From positions 3,871,501 to 3,935,500 of the forward strand of contig NZ_JAZHRX010000001.1 in assembly GCF_036924645.1 (NCBI RefSeq): a DNA stretch of 64,000 nucleotides, written 5' to 3'. Origin of the DNA: Bradyrhizobium sp. AZCC 2176. GTDB lineage: Bacteria > Pseudomonadota > Alphaproteobacteria > Rhizobiales > Xanthobacteraceae. Below the pieces are notes generated by a model. It was not told where the DNA came from and made no database searches. It saw only the letters and a list, made by a program, of their open reading frames with translations. The number at the start of each line of letters is the position of its first letter. The first letter of the stretch is position 1. Of the stretch, positions 24,747 to 33,216 are shown one piece after another. The position numbers were made by a program, and so were the translations under genes.

Positions 24747-27407
24747 GTGCCAGTGAAGACAACCTGCCCGTATTGCGGCGTCGGCTGCGGCGTCATCGCT
24801 GACAGAGATGCCTCGGGCGCGGTAACCGTTCGGGGCGATCCGCTTCATCCCGCAAATTTCGGGCGGCTGTGCGCGAAAGGCTCGGCGCTCGCCGAGACCA
24901 TCGGCCTCGAGGGGCGGTTGCTGGCGCCCGTCGTCAATGGGCAGGAAGCGACCTGGGATGCGGCGCTCGATCATGTCGCGGAGGGGTTTGGCAGAGTCGT
25001 CCGCGAGCATGGGCCGGATTCGGTCGCCTTCTATGTCTCCGGCCAGATTCTGACCGAGGACTATTACGTCATCAATAAGCTCGCCAAGGGCTTCATCGGC
25101 ACCGCCAATATCGACACCAATTCCCGGCTGTGCATGGCGTCGAGCGTGGCGGGGCACAAGCGCGCGTTCGGCAGCGACACTGTTCCGGGCTGCTATGAGG
25201 ATCTCGAAAGCGCCGATCTTCTGGTCCTCGTCGGCTCCAATGCCGCCTGGTGCCATCCGATCCTTTACCAGCGCATGGTGGCGGCCAAGGCCAACAACCC
25301 TGAGTGCCGTATTGTCGTCATCGACCCACGGCGGACTGCGACATGTGACGGCGCCGATCTGCACCTGCCGCTTCGCTCGGGCAGCGATTCGGTGCTGTTT
25401 AACGGATTGCTCGCGCATCTTGCGTCGCGCGACGCCATCGACAGCGCGTTCGTGGATGGCTCCACTACCGGCGCCGAAGCCGCGTTGCAACAGGTCGCCG
25501 GCCAGACGGTTGCGCAGACCGCCGAAATCTGCGGCCTCGCCGAGGGCGCGGTGGCGTTGTTTTTCGACTGGTTTGCCAAAATCGAGCGGGTCGTCACGCT
25601 CTATTCGCAGGGCGTCAACCAGTCGAGCAGCGGCGTCGACAAGGTCAATGCAATCATCAACTGTCATTTGTTGACCGGCCGTATCGGGCGGCCCGGCATG
25701 GGCCCGTTCTCGCTGACCGGACAACCCAACGCGATGGGTGGACGGGAAGTCGGCGGGCTGGCCAATCAACTCGCCGCCCACATGGAGATCGAGAACCCGC
25801 GACACCGCGATATCGTCCAGCGCTTCTGGCAGTCGCCAATCATCGCGGGCAAGCAGGGCCTCAAGGCCGTCGACATGTTCGACGCGATCGCCGACCGGCG
25901 CATCAAGGCGGTCTGGATCATGTCCACCAATCCACTGGTCAGCCTGCCGGATGCCGATCGCGTCCGTCGCGCGCTCGATGCGTGCGAACTTGTCGTTGTC
26001 TCCGATTGCATGCGCGATACCGACACGACGCGTCATGCCCACGTATTGCTGCCTGCGCTCACCTGGGGCGAAAAGGACGGCACCGTCACCAACTCCGAAC
26101 GCCGCATCTCCCGGCAGCGGCGGTTCCTGCCGGCGCCCGGCGCTGCAAGGGCCGATTGGCAGACGGTCTGCGACGTCGCCCGGCGCATGGGTTTTTCGGG
26201 GTTCGACTATCCGAACGCTGCCGCGATCTTCCGCGAGCACGCGAGACTCTCCAGTTTCGAGAACGACGGGACGCGCGATTTCGATCTGTCGGCCCTGAAT
26301 ACGCTCGACGATCGCGCCTATGATGCGCTTACGCCGATCCAGTGGCCGGTGACGCGCGAATATCCGACCGGCACGCCGCGGATGTTCGAAACCGCAAACT
26401 TCTTCACGGCAGACCGCAAGGCCCGTTTCGTGCCGGTGACGCCGCGTGCCGCCGTCAACGCGACCAGCCGGGACCATCCGCTGGTGCTCAACACCGGGCG
26501 GGTCCGCGATCAGTGGCACACCATGACGCGGACGGGAAAATCGGCGCGGCTGCTGGCGCATGTTTTCGAGCCATGCGCTGAATTCCATCCCGACGATGCG
26601 CGCATGGCAGGCGTCGAGAATGGCGGGCTTGCGCGACTGACCAGTCGCTGGGGCGAAATGGTGGCGCGCGTTGTCGTCACCGCCGAACAGCGGCGCGGCT
26701 GTGTCTTCGTGCCGATGCACTGGAACGGCGAATACGCCGGCGACGGCCGGGTCAACGCGCTGGTCAATCCAGCGACCGATCCGATCTCCGGGCAGCCGGA
26801 GTCCAAGCACACGCCGGTCAAGGCGGCTGCTTACCTGCCGAAATGGCATGCCTTCATCCTTAGCCGGCAGGAGATCGAGCGTCCTGCTGCGGGCTACTGG
26901 GTTGGTGGGCTGTCAGGCACCTGCTGGCGGATGGAACTCGCTGGCGACGAGCGGCCGCCGAGCTGGCGCGATTGGGCGCGGGCGCAGCTTCGCGTCGGGT
27001 ATGACGACATCGAGTGGATCGCCTATCGCGATCCGAAGGCCGGCCGTTTCCGCTACGCGGCCGTTCGCGCCGGCCGGCTGGAAGGTTGCGTATTTATCGC
27101 TCCCGATCACAAGCTGGTCTCGCGGTCGTGGTTATCAGGGCTATTCGCCGAGCAGGCAATATCGCCGAATGCGCGGATGTCGCTGCTGACAGGGCAGCCG
27201 CTCGATGCCAGCCAGGATGTCGGGCCGATCGTGTGCTCGTGCTTCGGCGTCGGACAGCATCAGATCTCGGCCGAAATCCAAAGGGGGGCGGCCAGCGTCG
27301 AAGACGTCGGCCGGCGTCTGAAGGCCGGTACCAATTGCGGTGCCTGCAAGCCGGAGATCGGCAAGCTGCTGCGCGGCGCGGCCGTGCGGGACTCGCAGCC
27401 GGCATGA
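24747..27407 (+). CDS. nasC: Assimilatory nitrate reductase catalytic subunit (NasC/NasA)
   Basis: The 886-residue molybdopterin oxidoreductase begins with a [4Fe-4S] motif (C7, C10, C14 and C42 in CPYCGVGC and GRLCAKG). The Mo-bisMGD domains follow, with NSRLCMASSVAGHKRAFG holding the Mo-ligating region and GQPNAMGGREVGG. A molybdopterin dinucleotide-binding domain lies after residue ~560, and a C-terminal BFD-like [2Fe-2S] domain (VCSCFGVG ... GTNCGACKPEIG) accepts electrons. No signal peptide is present, consistent with a cytoplasmic enzyme. GTG 24747 is the start. It completes the nirB-nirD-nasC operon that converts nitrate to ammonium. Confidence 0.95.
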   Translation: MPVKTTCPYCGVGCGVIADRDASGAVTVRGDPLHPANFGRLCAKGSALAETIGLEGRLLAPVVNGQEATWDAALDHVAEGFGRVVREHGPDSVAFYVSGQILTEDYYVINKLAKGFIGTANIDTNSRLCMASSVAGHKRAFGSDTVPGCYEDLESADLLVLVGSNAAWCHPILYQRMVAAKANNPECRIVVIDPRRTATCDGADLHLPLRSGSDSVLFNGLLAHLASRDAIDSAFVDGSTTGAEAALQQVAGQTVAQTAEICGLAEGAVALFFDWFAKIERVVTLYSQGVNQSSSGVDKVNAIINCHLLTGRIGRPGMGPFSLTGQPNAMGGREVGGLANQLAAHMEIENPRHRDIVQRFWQSPIIAGKQGLKAVDMFDAIADRRIKAVWIMSTNPLVSLPDADRVRRALDACELVVVSDCMRDTDTTRHAHVLLPALTWGEKDGTVTNSERRISRQRRFLPAPGAARADWQTVCDVARRMGFSGFDYPNAAAIFREHARLSSFENDGTRDFDLSALNTLDDRAYDALTPIQWPVTREYPTGTPRMFETANFFTADRKARFVPVTPRAAVNATSRDHPLVLNTGRVRDQWHTMTRTGKSARLLAHVFEPCAEFHPDDARMAGVENGGLARLTSRWGEMVARVVVTAEQRRGCVFVPMHWNGEYAGDGRVNALVNPATDPISGQPESKHTPVKAAAYLPKWHAFILSRQEIERPAAGYWVGGLSGTCWRMELAGDERPPSWRDWARAQLRVGYDDIEWIAYRDPKAGRFRYAAVRAGRLEGCVFIAPDHKLVSRSWLSGLFAEQAISPNARMSLLTGQPLDASQDVGPIVCSCFGVGQHQISAEIQRGAASVEDVGRRLKAGTNCGACKPEIGKLLRGAAVRDSQPA

Positions 27408-27411
27408 ACCG

Positions 27412-28347
27412 CTAATTCTTGATCACGTAGAGCGGCGTTCGCAGCGTTAGCTGGTACGACGGCTTCGGTGCCCATGCGATCTGCGCAGTAATACCGAACA
27501 GACGATTATCGTTGTCGTCCATGCGGTCGAGGTCGAACCGCACGATCGGCTGCGTGAAGGCTGGAAACGGCGTCAGGTTCAGAAGCTGCGCGCCGCCGAA
27601 GTGCTGCACGCCGAAGCGGCCGGTGAATTTCCAGTTGTTGTCCCACTGATAATAGCCGCCGACATAGCCCATGATATCCGGGCTGACGCGGGCGAGCGGG
27701 GTATCCACCAGGACCCTGGTGTATTGCGCGCCAGCGAGCAGCCCGCGCGTCTGATCCGCGTTCAGCGCATAGTCCGCTTCGAGAATGGCGTTGTAAGCCG
27801 TCGTAGCCAGCGGGGCGTCCGAAATCGACCGCGTCACGTTGGACTGAACGGTGATGGTTGGAAACATGCCACCGTTCTGCTGATAGATGTCGGCCTGGAA
27901 TCCGACGGTAAAGGCGTAGACCGAGAACGTCGTCCAGGGATCGCTACCGGCCTGTGATGTGGCTCCGCTGACGCCGCCATAGACTGAGAGCCGATCGTTG
28001 ACATCGACGGTCAAAGGCAGGTCGACCGAGAGGCTTTGGCTGGACGGCGAGGTAAGGCTTCGGAGCGAGGAAAGGTTCGAAAGCCTCGACAGCAAGGGTG
28101 GCGCGCTGAATCCGATCGAGAGCGAGCCGGCGGGCAGCGTCGCGTAGATGGTTCTCATATCGAGATAGAAGTTCGGCAGGGTTGGCTTGGTTGTTGTCTC
28201 CATCTCATCGTCGTCATCGTCCTTTCCAAGGGCTGCGCCGGAAAGGCAGAACGACAACAGCACGCCCAGCGCTATGCCTCTGGCGGATCGCGCCGGGGAG
28301 AATGGCAGACCGCGCGGTGCAGTGGATCTGGTAAAATTCGTGCTCAA
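27412..28347 (-). CDS. Putative outer-membrane beta-barrel protein
   Basis: The start at TTG 28347 (with AAGG about 9 nt upstream) gives 311 residues with a clear signal peptide ending ...LSGAALG, followed by an Asp-rich stretch KDDDDDE. The mature part alternates hydrophobic and polar residues in strand-like segments ending in aromatic residues (for example WTTFSVYAFTVGFQADIY and YVGGYYQWDNNWKFTGRFGV), which fits an outer-membrane barrel. The frame stays open further upstream, but that part reads as shadow sequence. It converges on nasC with a 4-bp gap. I do not recognise a specific family. Confidence 0.6.
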   Translation of the reverse strand: MSTNFTRSTAPRGLPFSPARSARGIALGVLLSFCLSGAALGKDDDDDEMETTTKPTLPNFYLDMRTIYATLPAGSLSIGFSAPPLLSRLSNLSSLRSLTSPSSQSLSVDLPLTVDVNDRLSVYGGVSGATSQAGSDPWTTFSVYAFTVGFQADIYQQNGGMFPTITVQSNVTRSISDAPLATTAYNAILEADYALNADQTRGLLAGAQYTRVLVDTPLARVSPDIMGYVGGYYQWDNNWKFTGRFGVQHFGGAQLLNLTPFPAFTQPIVRFDLDRMDDNDNRLFGITAQIAWAPKPSYQLTLRTPLYVIKN

Positions 28348-28486
28348 TCGACGCCGCCTTTGATCGGCCAAGATGACCACTTGGCCGCGGCGGACACAAG
28401 AAGCCACGACTACGCGGGCTCCGATCTCATGACGGGTGTGGCGCGTTTGCGCCGGTGCGTCGTCGTCGTTTTCGCGGGCTGACTCC

Positions 28487-29671
28487 TTATCGGGGAGGTG
28501 AAGTTCTGCTCGACCGCGAGATCGCCGAGAACACCAGCGCAGCGACGATACCAGACAGCAGCGAAGCCATGAGAACGCCAAGCCGGACTTGCTTAAGGAC
28601 CGCTTCGTCGTCGAACGCCAGCGTGCCGATGAAGAGGCTCATGGTGAAGCCGATGCCGGTCAGGACGGCCATTGCATAGAGTTTTGTAGTCGTGGTCCCT
28701 TCCGGCATCGCAGCCAGGCCCAGCCTGATCGCAAGCATCGAAGCGACAAACACCCCGACCTGCTTGCCGACGAAAAGCCCTGCGATAATGCCAAGCGTTA
28801 TCGGCTCCGCCAGCTTTGACAAGGTCAATCCGTGAAGCGATACGCCGGCATTCGCGAAGGCGAAAATCGGCACGATGGCGAAAATCACCCACGGTCTCAA
28901 CGCGTGTTCGGTATCTTCGAGCAGGCTATGCCCGTCGCGTCTGGTCAGCGGCATCGCAAGGCCGACAGCGACGCCGGCCAGCGTCGCATGCACGCCGGAT
29001 TTCAGAACGCAGACCCAGGTGAACAATCCCGCGATCAGATAGAACGATGGCCTGCGCACATCGAGCAGGTTGAGAACCGCGAGCGCCACGACGCCAAGTG
29101 CGCCGAGCGCCAGTGCCAGAACCGAAAGGTCGGCGGTATAGAAGATCGCGATGACGACGATCGCCATCAGATCGTCGATAATCGCGAGCGCCAACAGAAA
29201 GGTCTTCAGCGAAGCCGGCACCTTGCGTCCCAGCATGGCGCAAACACCCAATGCAAAGGCGATGTCGGTCGCCGCCGGTATGGCCCAGCCGCGCAACGCG
29301 TGGGCATCGCCCCAGTTCACCGCGGCAAAGATCGCGGCCGGTGTGACGAAGCCGCCGAACGCGGCGATCACGGGCAATGCGGCCTGCTTTGCGCTCGACA
29401 GCGCGCCCTCGATCGCCTCGCGCTTGATCTCGAGCCCTACCAGCAGAAAGAACACCGCCATCAAGCCGTCATTGATCCAGTGATCGACGGTCTTGCTCAG
29501 TCCGATCGATCCGATCCGGACCTCGCCGGTGGTCCGCAACAGCGCCTCGTATTGCGGCCCAAGGGGCGAGTTTGCAACGATGAGAGCGGCGATGGCGGTA
29601 AGGCCGAGAACGACGCCTCCATAGAGACCCGCGTTGTCGGATTCGCCAGATGCCGGAGCCTTGGCCGTCAT
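28487..29671 (-). CDS. nhaA: Na+/H+ antiporter NhaA
   Basis: The 394-residue membrane protein matches NhaA throughout. The paired aspartates of the ion site lie in LALAIIDDLMAIVVIA, the early conserved segment is INDGLMAVFFLLVGLEIKRE, and IPAATDIAFALGVC marks TM4. NhaA exchanges Na+ or Li+ for H+ at alkaline pH. ATG 29671 is chosen because it gives the family N-terminus. It starts 10 bp after the tetR stop, and the junction is a 14-bp tandem duplication. Regulation by the upstream TetR protein is likely but inferred. Confidence 0.94.
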   Translation of the reverse strand: MTAKAPASGESDNAGLYGGVVLGLTAIAALIVANSPLGPQYEALLRTTGEVRIGSIGLSKTVDHWINDGLMAVFFLLVGLEIKREAIEGALSSAKQAALPVIAAFGGFVTPAAIFAAVNWGDAHALRGWAIPAATDIAFALGVCAMLGRKVPASLKTFLLALAIIDDLMAIVVIAIFYTADLSVLALALGALGVVALAVLNLLDVRRPSFYLIAGLFTWVCVLKSGVHATLAGVAVGLAMPLTRRDGHSLLEDTEHALRPWVIFAIVPIFAFANAGVSLHGLTLSKLAEPITLGIIAGLFVGKQVGVFVASMLAIRLGLAAMPEGTTTTKLYAMAVLTGIGFTMSLFIGTLAFDDEAVLKQVRLGVLMASLLSGIVAALVFSAISRSSRTSPPR

Positions 29672-29698
29672 GAACCAGCCTTCATGAACCAGCCTTGC
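29671..29698. repeat. 14-bp tandem duplication at the tetR-nhaA junction
   Basis: On the minus strand AGGCTGGTTCATGA occurs twice in succession. Each copy contains a TCATGA in which the tetR stop could overlap an ATG. The duplication has separated the tetR stop from the in-frame nhaA start. Confidence 0.8.
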
Positions 29699-30320
29699 CG
29701 GCCGTATTGATGGCGACCGACAGCGCGAGCTTGGTTTCCTCGACAATATCCTCGACCAGTTCTTCCCGGCTGACATGGGCAACCTGGCCGGTGAGCAATC
29801 CCTGTTCGGCAAGCATGATCACGCCGTGCAGCGAAGCCCAGACCTTCAGGGCGCTACGCTCGCGCAACAGCCCCACGGCGGGGACCTCCAGCGCTTCCAC
29901 CAGGAGTTCGAAGGTTTCCATTGCCGCGCTGTGCAGCTCGCTGCCTTTCGGCGCACATGCCATGGTTCGCGAAGCGAACATCAGGCGATAGATGCCGTTG
30001 CGGCGCAGGCCGAAATCAAGCGTGAGCTGCGCGAAGCGCGACAGCTTCGATTGCTTCGACGGCTTTTCGATCGCAGTACGCATCATCGCGCTGAACTGGC
30101 GGAACGCTTCGGCCGTGACGGCGGTCAGCAGCGTCTCGCGATCGGCAAAATGCTTGTAGGGCGCCGGCTGCGAGACGCCGAGTTTCTTGGCAAGCGCGCT
30201 GATGCTGATCGCTTCGGGGCCGCCGAGCTCGACTTCGTGCAACGCGGCCTGAACCAGGGCATCGCGGAGATCCCCATGGTGATAGGCGTTGAGCGCTTTG
30301 CGTGCGGGTCGAGGCGGCAT
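29682..30320 (-). CDS. TetR/AcrR-family transcriptional regulator
   Basis: The start at ATG 30320 (MPPRPARKALNAYHHGDLRD) gives 212 residues. The HTH lies in AISISALAKKLGVSQPAPYKHFADRE, followed by a ligand domain resembling the TetR_C_33/WHG type (FGLRRNGIYRLMFASRTM). It is divergent from the ferredoxin-P450 genes and directly upstream of nhaA. It could therefore control either or both from the shared 166-bp region, which has two TATAACTT direct repeats (30336-30343 and 30383-30390). The ligand is unknown. Confidence 0.87.
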   Translation of the reverse strand: MPPRPARKALNAYHHGDLRDALVQAALHEVELGGPEAISISALAKKLGVSQPAPYKHFADRETLLTAVTAEAFRQFSAMMRTAIEKPSKQSKLSRFAQLTLDFGLRRNGIYRLMFASRTMACAPKGSELHSAAMETFELLVEALEVPAVGLLRERSALKVWASLHGVIMLAEQGLLTGQVAHVSREELVEDIVEETKLALSVAINTAGKAGS

Positions 30321-30348
30321 TTCAATGTCATGATCTATAACTTTTGAC

Positions 30349-30378
30349 TTGACAGCACAACGGCAGCGCGAATGTAAT
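30349..30378 (+). promoter_or_regulatory. Sigma-70 promoter of the ferredoxin-P450 operon
   Basis: TTGACA (30349-30354), an 18-bp spacer and TGTAAT (30373-30378) form a good housekeeping promoter reading toward the ferredoxin gene. It lies between two TATAACTT direct repeats that might be TetR contacts. Confidence 0.6.
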
Positions 30379-30485
30379 ATGATATAACTTCGCGGGTAGG
30401 CCGGCGGGTCTGTGCCGCCGTGCCGAAGGATGCCGACAGAAGAACACCGCGCGGCAAAGCGCGCCGCCAAAAGGGAAACGCTGCG

Positions 30486-30695
30486 ATGGCTGGAAAGCTG
30501 AAAATCCGCGTCGACCAGGACAAATGTCAGGGCCATGCGCGCTGCAAATCACTGGCGCCCGAACTGTTCGACCTCGACGAATTCGGCAACGCACACGAAG
30601 TCGGCGACGGCTCCGTGCCCGCGGGCCTGGAAGACAAGGCATGGCTCGCTCAGAGCAACTGCCCCGAGATCGCCATCGAGGTGACCGAGGAATAA
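30486..30695 (+). CDS. Small [3Fe-4S]-type ferredoxin for cytochrome P450
   Basis: The 69-residue protein has the P450-associated ferredoxin pattern C14-x2-H-x2-C20 (KCQGHARC) and a distal Cys59 (SNCPE), giving three cysteines with His in the fourth ligand position. The ATG at 30486 is the family start; an upstream in-frame region to 30420 is not conserved. The P450 gene follows after 61 bp, so it probably supplies electrons to that enzyme. A second, similar ferredoxin lies at 32302. Confidence 0.9.
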   Translation: MAGKLKIRVDQDKCQGHARCKSLAPELFDLDEFGNAHEVGDGSVPAGLEDKAWLAQSNCPEIAIEVTEE

Positions 30696-30756
30696 TGCGC
30701 TCGCGCGATCTTTACTCCATCTGGATCTGAACGAACCAAGCAGAGGAATTGCTCCG

Positions 30757-31977
30757 ATGTCCGATTCCGCCAGCATCATGCCCGAACATCCCCCGGTCAC
30801 CGATTGGGTCAACGATTTCGACCACACCGATCCGACATGGACGGAAAACCCGTTCCCGATCTGGGAAAAGCTGCGCGCGGCGTCGCCCGTCGTTCACACC
30901 GATCGGTTTCTCGGCTGCTACATGCCGACCACCTACGAGGCGGTAAAGGAAATCGCCTACGACACCGACCATTTTTCGTCGCGGCGCGTCATCGTGCGCG
31001 ACGTGCGGCCGGAGATCACGGCGAGGGCGCCGCCGATCACCTCCGATCCGCCCGAGCACAAGCCGGCAAAGCAATTGCTGCTGCCGCCGTTCACGCCGGA
31101 TGCGATGAAGAAGCTCGAGCCGCGGGTGCGCGCGATCTGTAACGAGCTGATCGACGAGTTCATCGCCGACGGAAAATGTGACGCTGCCGCTCGCTACACC
31201 AAGCACGTTCCGGTTCGCGCCATCGCGCATATGCTCGGGATTCCCGAGAAGGACGGCGATCTCTTCATCAGGTGGATTCACGGTATCCTCGAACTCGGTA
31301 TCAAGGATGACAACGCGCTGATGGAGGCGGTGAGGGAGATGACCGGCTATTTTGCCGGCCATATCGAGCATCGCAAGAAGCATCCGACCGACGACCTGAT
31401 CTCGACGCTGATGAATGCGAGGGACAAGGACGGAAACCCGCTGGCGGACGAGCATGTGCTGGGTTCGCTGCGGCTGCTCCTGATCGCCGGCATCGACACC
31501 ACCTGGAGCGCGATCGGCTCCTCGCTGTGGCATCTGGCGAAGACGCCGGCGGACCGCGAGCGCCTCGTCGCGGAGCCCGAACTGATGCCGCTTGCGGTCG
31601 AGGAATTGCTGCGGGCCTATTCGCCGGTGACGATGGCGCGCGAGGTGATGAAGGAGACGACCGTCAGCGGCTGTCCGGTGAAGCCCGGCAACATGGTACT
31701 GTTGTCGTTCCCGGCCGCGAACCGCGATCCGGCGATGTTCCCAGATGCCGAAAAGGTGGTGATCGACCGCAAGGAAAATCGCCACGCTGCGTTCGGCCTC
31801 GGCATTCACCGCTGCGTCGGCTCCAACCTGGCGCGCATGGAAATGACCGTTGCGATCGAGGAGTGGCTGAAGCGAATTCCGGATTTCAGGCTCGATCCCG
31901 CCGGCAAGGTCACCTGGTCGGAAGGCACCGTGCGCGGCCCGCGCCAGTTGCCTGTTCTGTTCGGCAAGGCGAGCTGA
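30757..31977 (+). CDS. Cytochrome P450 (bacterial class I)
   Basis: The 406-residue soluble P450 has the I-helix oxygen-binding motif LLIAGIDTTWSA. The K-helix Glu-x2-Arg is in AVEELLRAYSPVTMAREV, and the heme loop FGLGIHRCVGSNLARME holds the axial thiolate Cys353. The early DPPEHKPAKQLLLPPF is the C-helix region. It resembles CYP families of alphaproteobacteria that hydroxylate terpenoid or aromatic substrates, but the substrate cannot be read from sequence. The neighbouring ferredoxins probably donate electrons; a ferredoxin reductase is not encoded nearby. Confidence 0.94.
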   Translation: MSDSASIMPEHPPVTDWVNDFDHTDPTWTENPFPIWEKLRAASPVVHTDRFLGCYMPTTYEAVKEIAYDTDHFSSRRVIVRDVRPEITARAPPITSDPPEHKPAKQLLLPPFTPDAMKKLEPRVRAICNELIDEFIADGKCDAAARYTKHVPVRAIAHMLGIPEKDGDLFIRWIHGILELGIKDDNALMEAVREMTGYFAGHIEHRKKHPTDDLISTLMNARDKDGNPLADEHVLGSLRLLLIAGIDTTWSAIGSSLWHLAKTPADRERLVAEPELMPLAVEELLRAYSPVTMAREVMKETTVSGCPVKPGNMVLLSFPAANRDPAMFPDAEKVVIDRKENRHAAFGLGIHRCVGSNLARMEMTVAIEEWLKRIPDFRLDPAGKVTWSEGTVRGPRQLPVLFGKAS

Positions 31978-32301
31978 GCATTCGACGAGTACAGCGGGGA
32001 GGGCCGATCGTCTCGGCCCTCCTTTTGAGTTCTACTTGATCTCGATCTTGGCGGCGTGCCGGGAGGCAATTGCAGCGTGCAGATCATTTCTTCGAGCAGG
32101 TTGTAGGCCTGCTCGGTCAGACTTTCGGCTTCCGCCGTTTCTGACCCGGGTTGCTTGGATTTCTTCGCAGTTTTGGGCAAGGCGGCTGATCCGTCGCTCC
32201 GACGCGGGTTGGCGCGGATGGACGAGGAAGCCCTGATCGGGCTCGAGAATATCAAGCAGAACGTCGAGAAGCGTTTCGCCAAAGCCGGTCAGGCCTGACG
32301 C
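31978..32301. other. Intergenic region with regulator remnant and short leader frame
   Basis: This 324-bp gap holds a truncated GntR-like fragment on the minus strand. On the plus strand it holds a short open frame (ATG 32218 to TGA 32298, 26 codons, MDEEALIGLENIKQNVEKRF onward). That frame ends 3 bp before the second ferredoxin start and may be the tail of a lost gene. Confidence 0.45.
32054..32190 (-). pseudogene. Truncated GntR-family regulator fragment
   Basis: The minus strand encodes ESLTEQAYNLLEEMICTLQL followed by PPG, the beginning of a GntR winged helix, and then loses similarity after the PPG. No DNA-recognition helix or effector domain remains, so this is a gene remnant. Confidence 0.5.
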
Positions 32302-32532
32302 ATGGCCGGAAATCGCGGGCTCGTCGTCCGAATCGGTGTGAAGAAGTGCCAGGGGCACGCACGTTGTCATGCGCTGGCGCCCGAGCTGTTTGAGCTTGAT
32401 GAATTCGGCAACGCGCGTGTCCGCGGCTGTGGCCAAGTCTCCTCCGCTCTCGAAGACAAGGCCTGGATCGCCAGAGCCAATTGCCCGGAACTGGCGATCG
32501 AGATCGTCGAGGAGACGCATGTGGCAGGCTGA
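32302..32532 (+). CDS. Second P450-type ferredoxin
   Basis: The 76-residue protein is a paralogue of the ferredoxin at 30486. It has C16-x2-H-x2-C22 (KCQGHARC), a shared LAPELFELDEFGNA segment and a distal Cys in ANCPE. It carries an extra Cys (VRGCGQV) and a slightly longer N-terminus. The tandem ferredoxins on either side of the P450 suggest duplication, perhaps with different redox partners. The DOPA-dioxygenase-like gene follows after 70 bp. Confidence 0.87.
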   Translation: MAGNRGLVVRIGVKKCQGHARCHALAPELFELDEFGNARVRGCGQVSSALEDKAWIARANCPELAIEIVEETHVAG

Positions 32533-32602
32533 TGGATTGACCGCGCGGCCGGTTGCAGCGATCATCGGGCGGTTCAAGGGCAACGATAGCGCGGAGCGTG
32601 CA

Positions 32603-33028
32603 ATGACGGGTGAGCCGGAGACAGGCGGTCCGCGACCGTTACGCGAGATCGCGAGCTACCACGCCCATATCTATTACGATCCGGCGGCGTCGCGGGCCGA
32701 GGCCGAGCAGTTGCGAACCTGGATCGGTGAGCGCTTCTCGGTCACGCTCGGACGCTGGCACGACGTCAAGGTCGGCCCGCACGATCAGGCCATGTACCAG
32801 GTCGCCTTTGGGCGGGAGATATTCCCCGAGTTGGTGCCCTGGCTGATGCTCAACCATGGCAAATTGAGCGTTCTGGTCCACCCGAATACGACCAACCCGC
32901 GCCGAGACCATCTCGCCGATCCGATCTGGATCGGGCCGGCGCTCGCCGTGCATGCCGACAAGCTACCGGAGCACGCCGAGATGGAAGAGGCGCCTGCGCC
33001 GAATACCAATCCGATTCTGCGGCCCTGA
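32603..33028 (+). CDS. DOPA 4,5-dioxygenase-family protein
   Basis: The 141-residue protein matches the DOPA 4,5-dioxygenase family. Conserved segments include IASYHAHIYYDPAASRAEAE, PHDQAMYQVAF, the His-containing MLNHGKLSVLVHPNTTNPRR and DHLADPIWIG. The bacterial members are small vicinal-oxygen-chelate-like proteins that can cleave catecholic rings. The His residues in HAHIY and VHPN are candidate metal ligands. ATG 32603 starts the conserved part. Its placement after P450 and ferredoxin genes would fit hydroxylation followed by ring opening, but that link is inference. Confidence 0.82.
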   Translation: MTGEPETGGPRPLREIASYHAHIYYDPAASRAEAEQLRTWIGERFSVTLGRWHDVKVGPHDQAMYQVAFGREIFPELVPWLMLNHGKLSVLVHPNTTNPRRDHLADPIWIGPALAVHADKLPEHAEMEEAPAPNTNPILRP

Positions 33029-33216
33029 GCGCGGTCGCGCTGGGGAATCCCGGCCCGGTTTACCATTACAGCGCTTGAATCCGTGGATTCGGCCGGTCAT
33101 GATGGCAGCGAGCGCCTGTCTCGATTATGCCTTACTTTGGTTTGCATTATGGTGGGACTTATTCGGTGAATCCATTAGGAATCAGACGTGATTCCGAAGC
33201 GCCGAGCCGGGGACGG

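Noticed and set aside
24174..26849. Very long minus-strand open frame (891 codons) opposite nasC
   Set aside because: It is the antisense shadow of a high-GC gene; nasC and nirB on the plus strand have full family motifs and the shadow has none.
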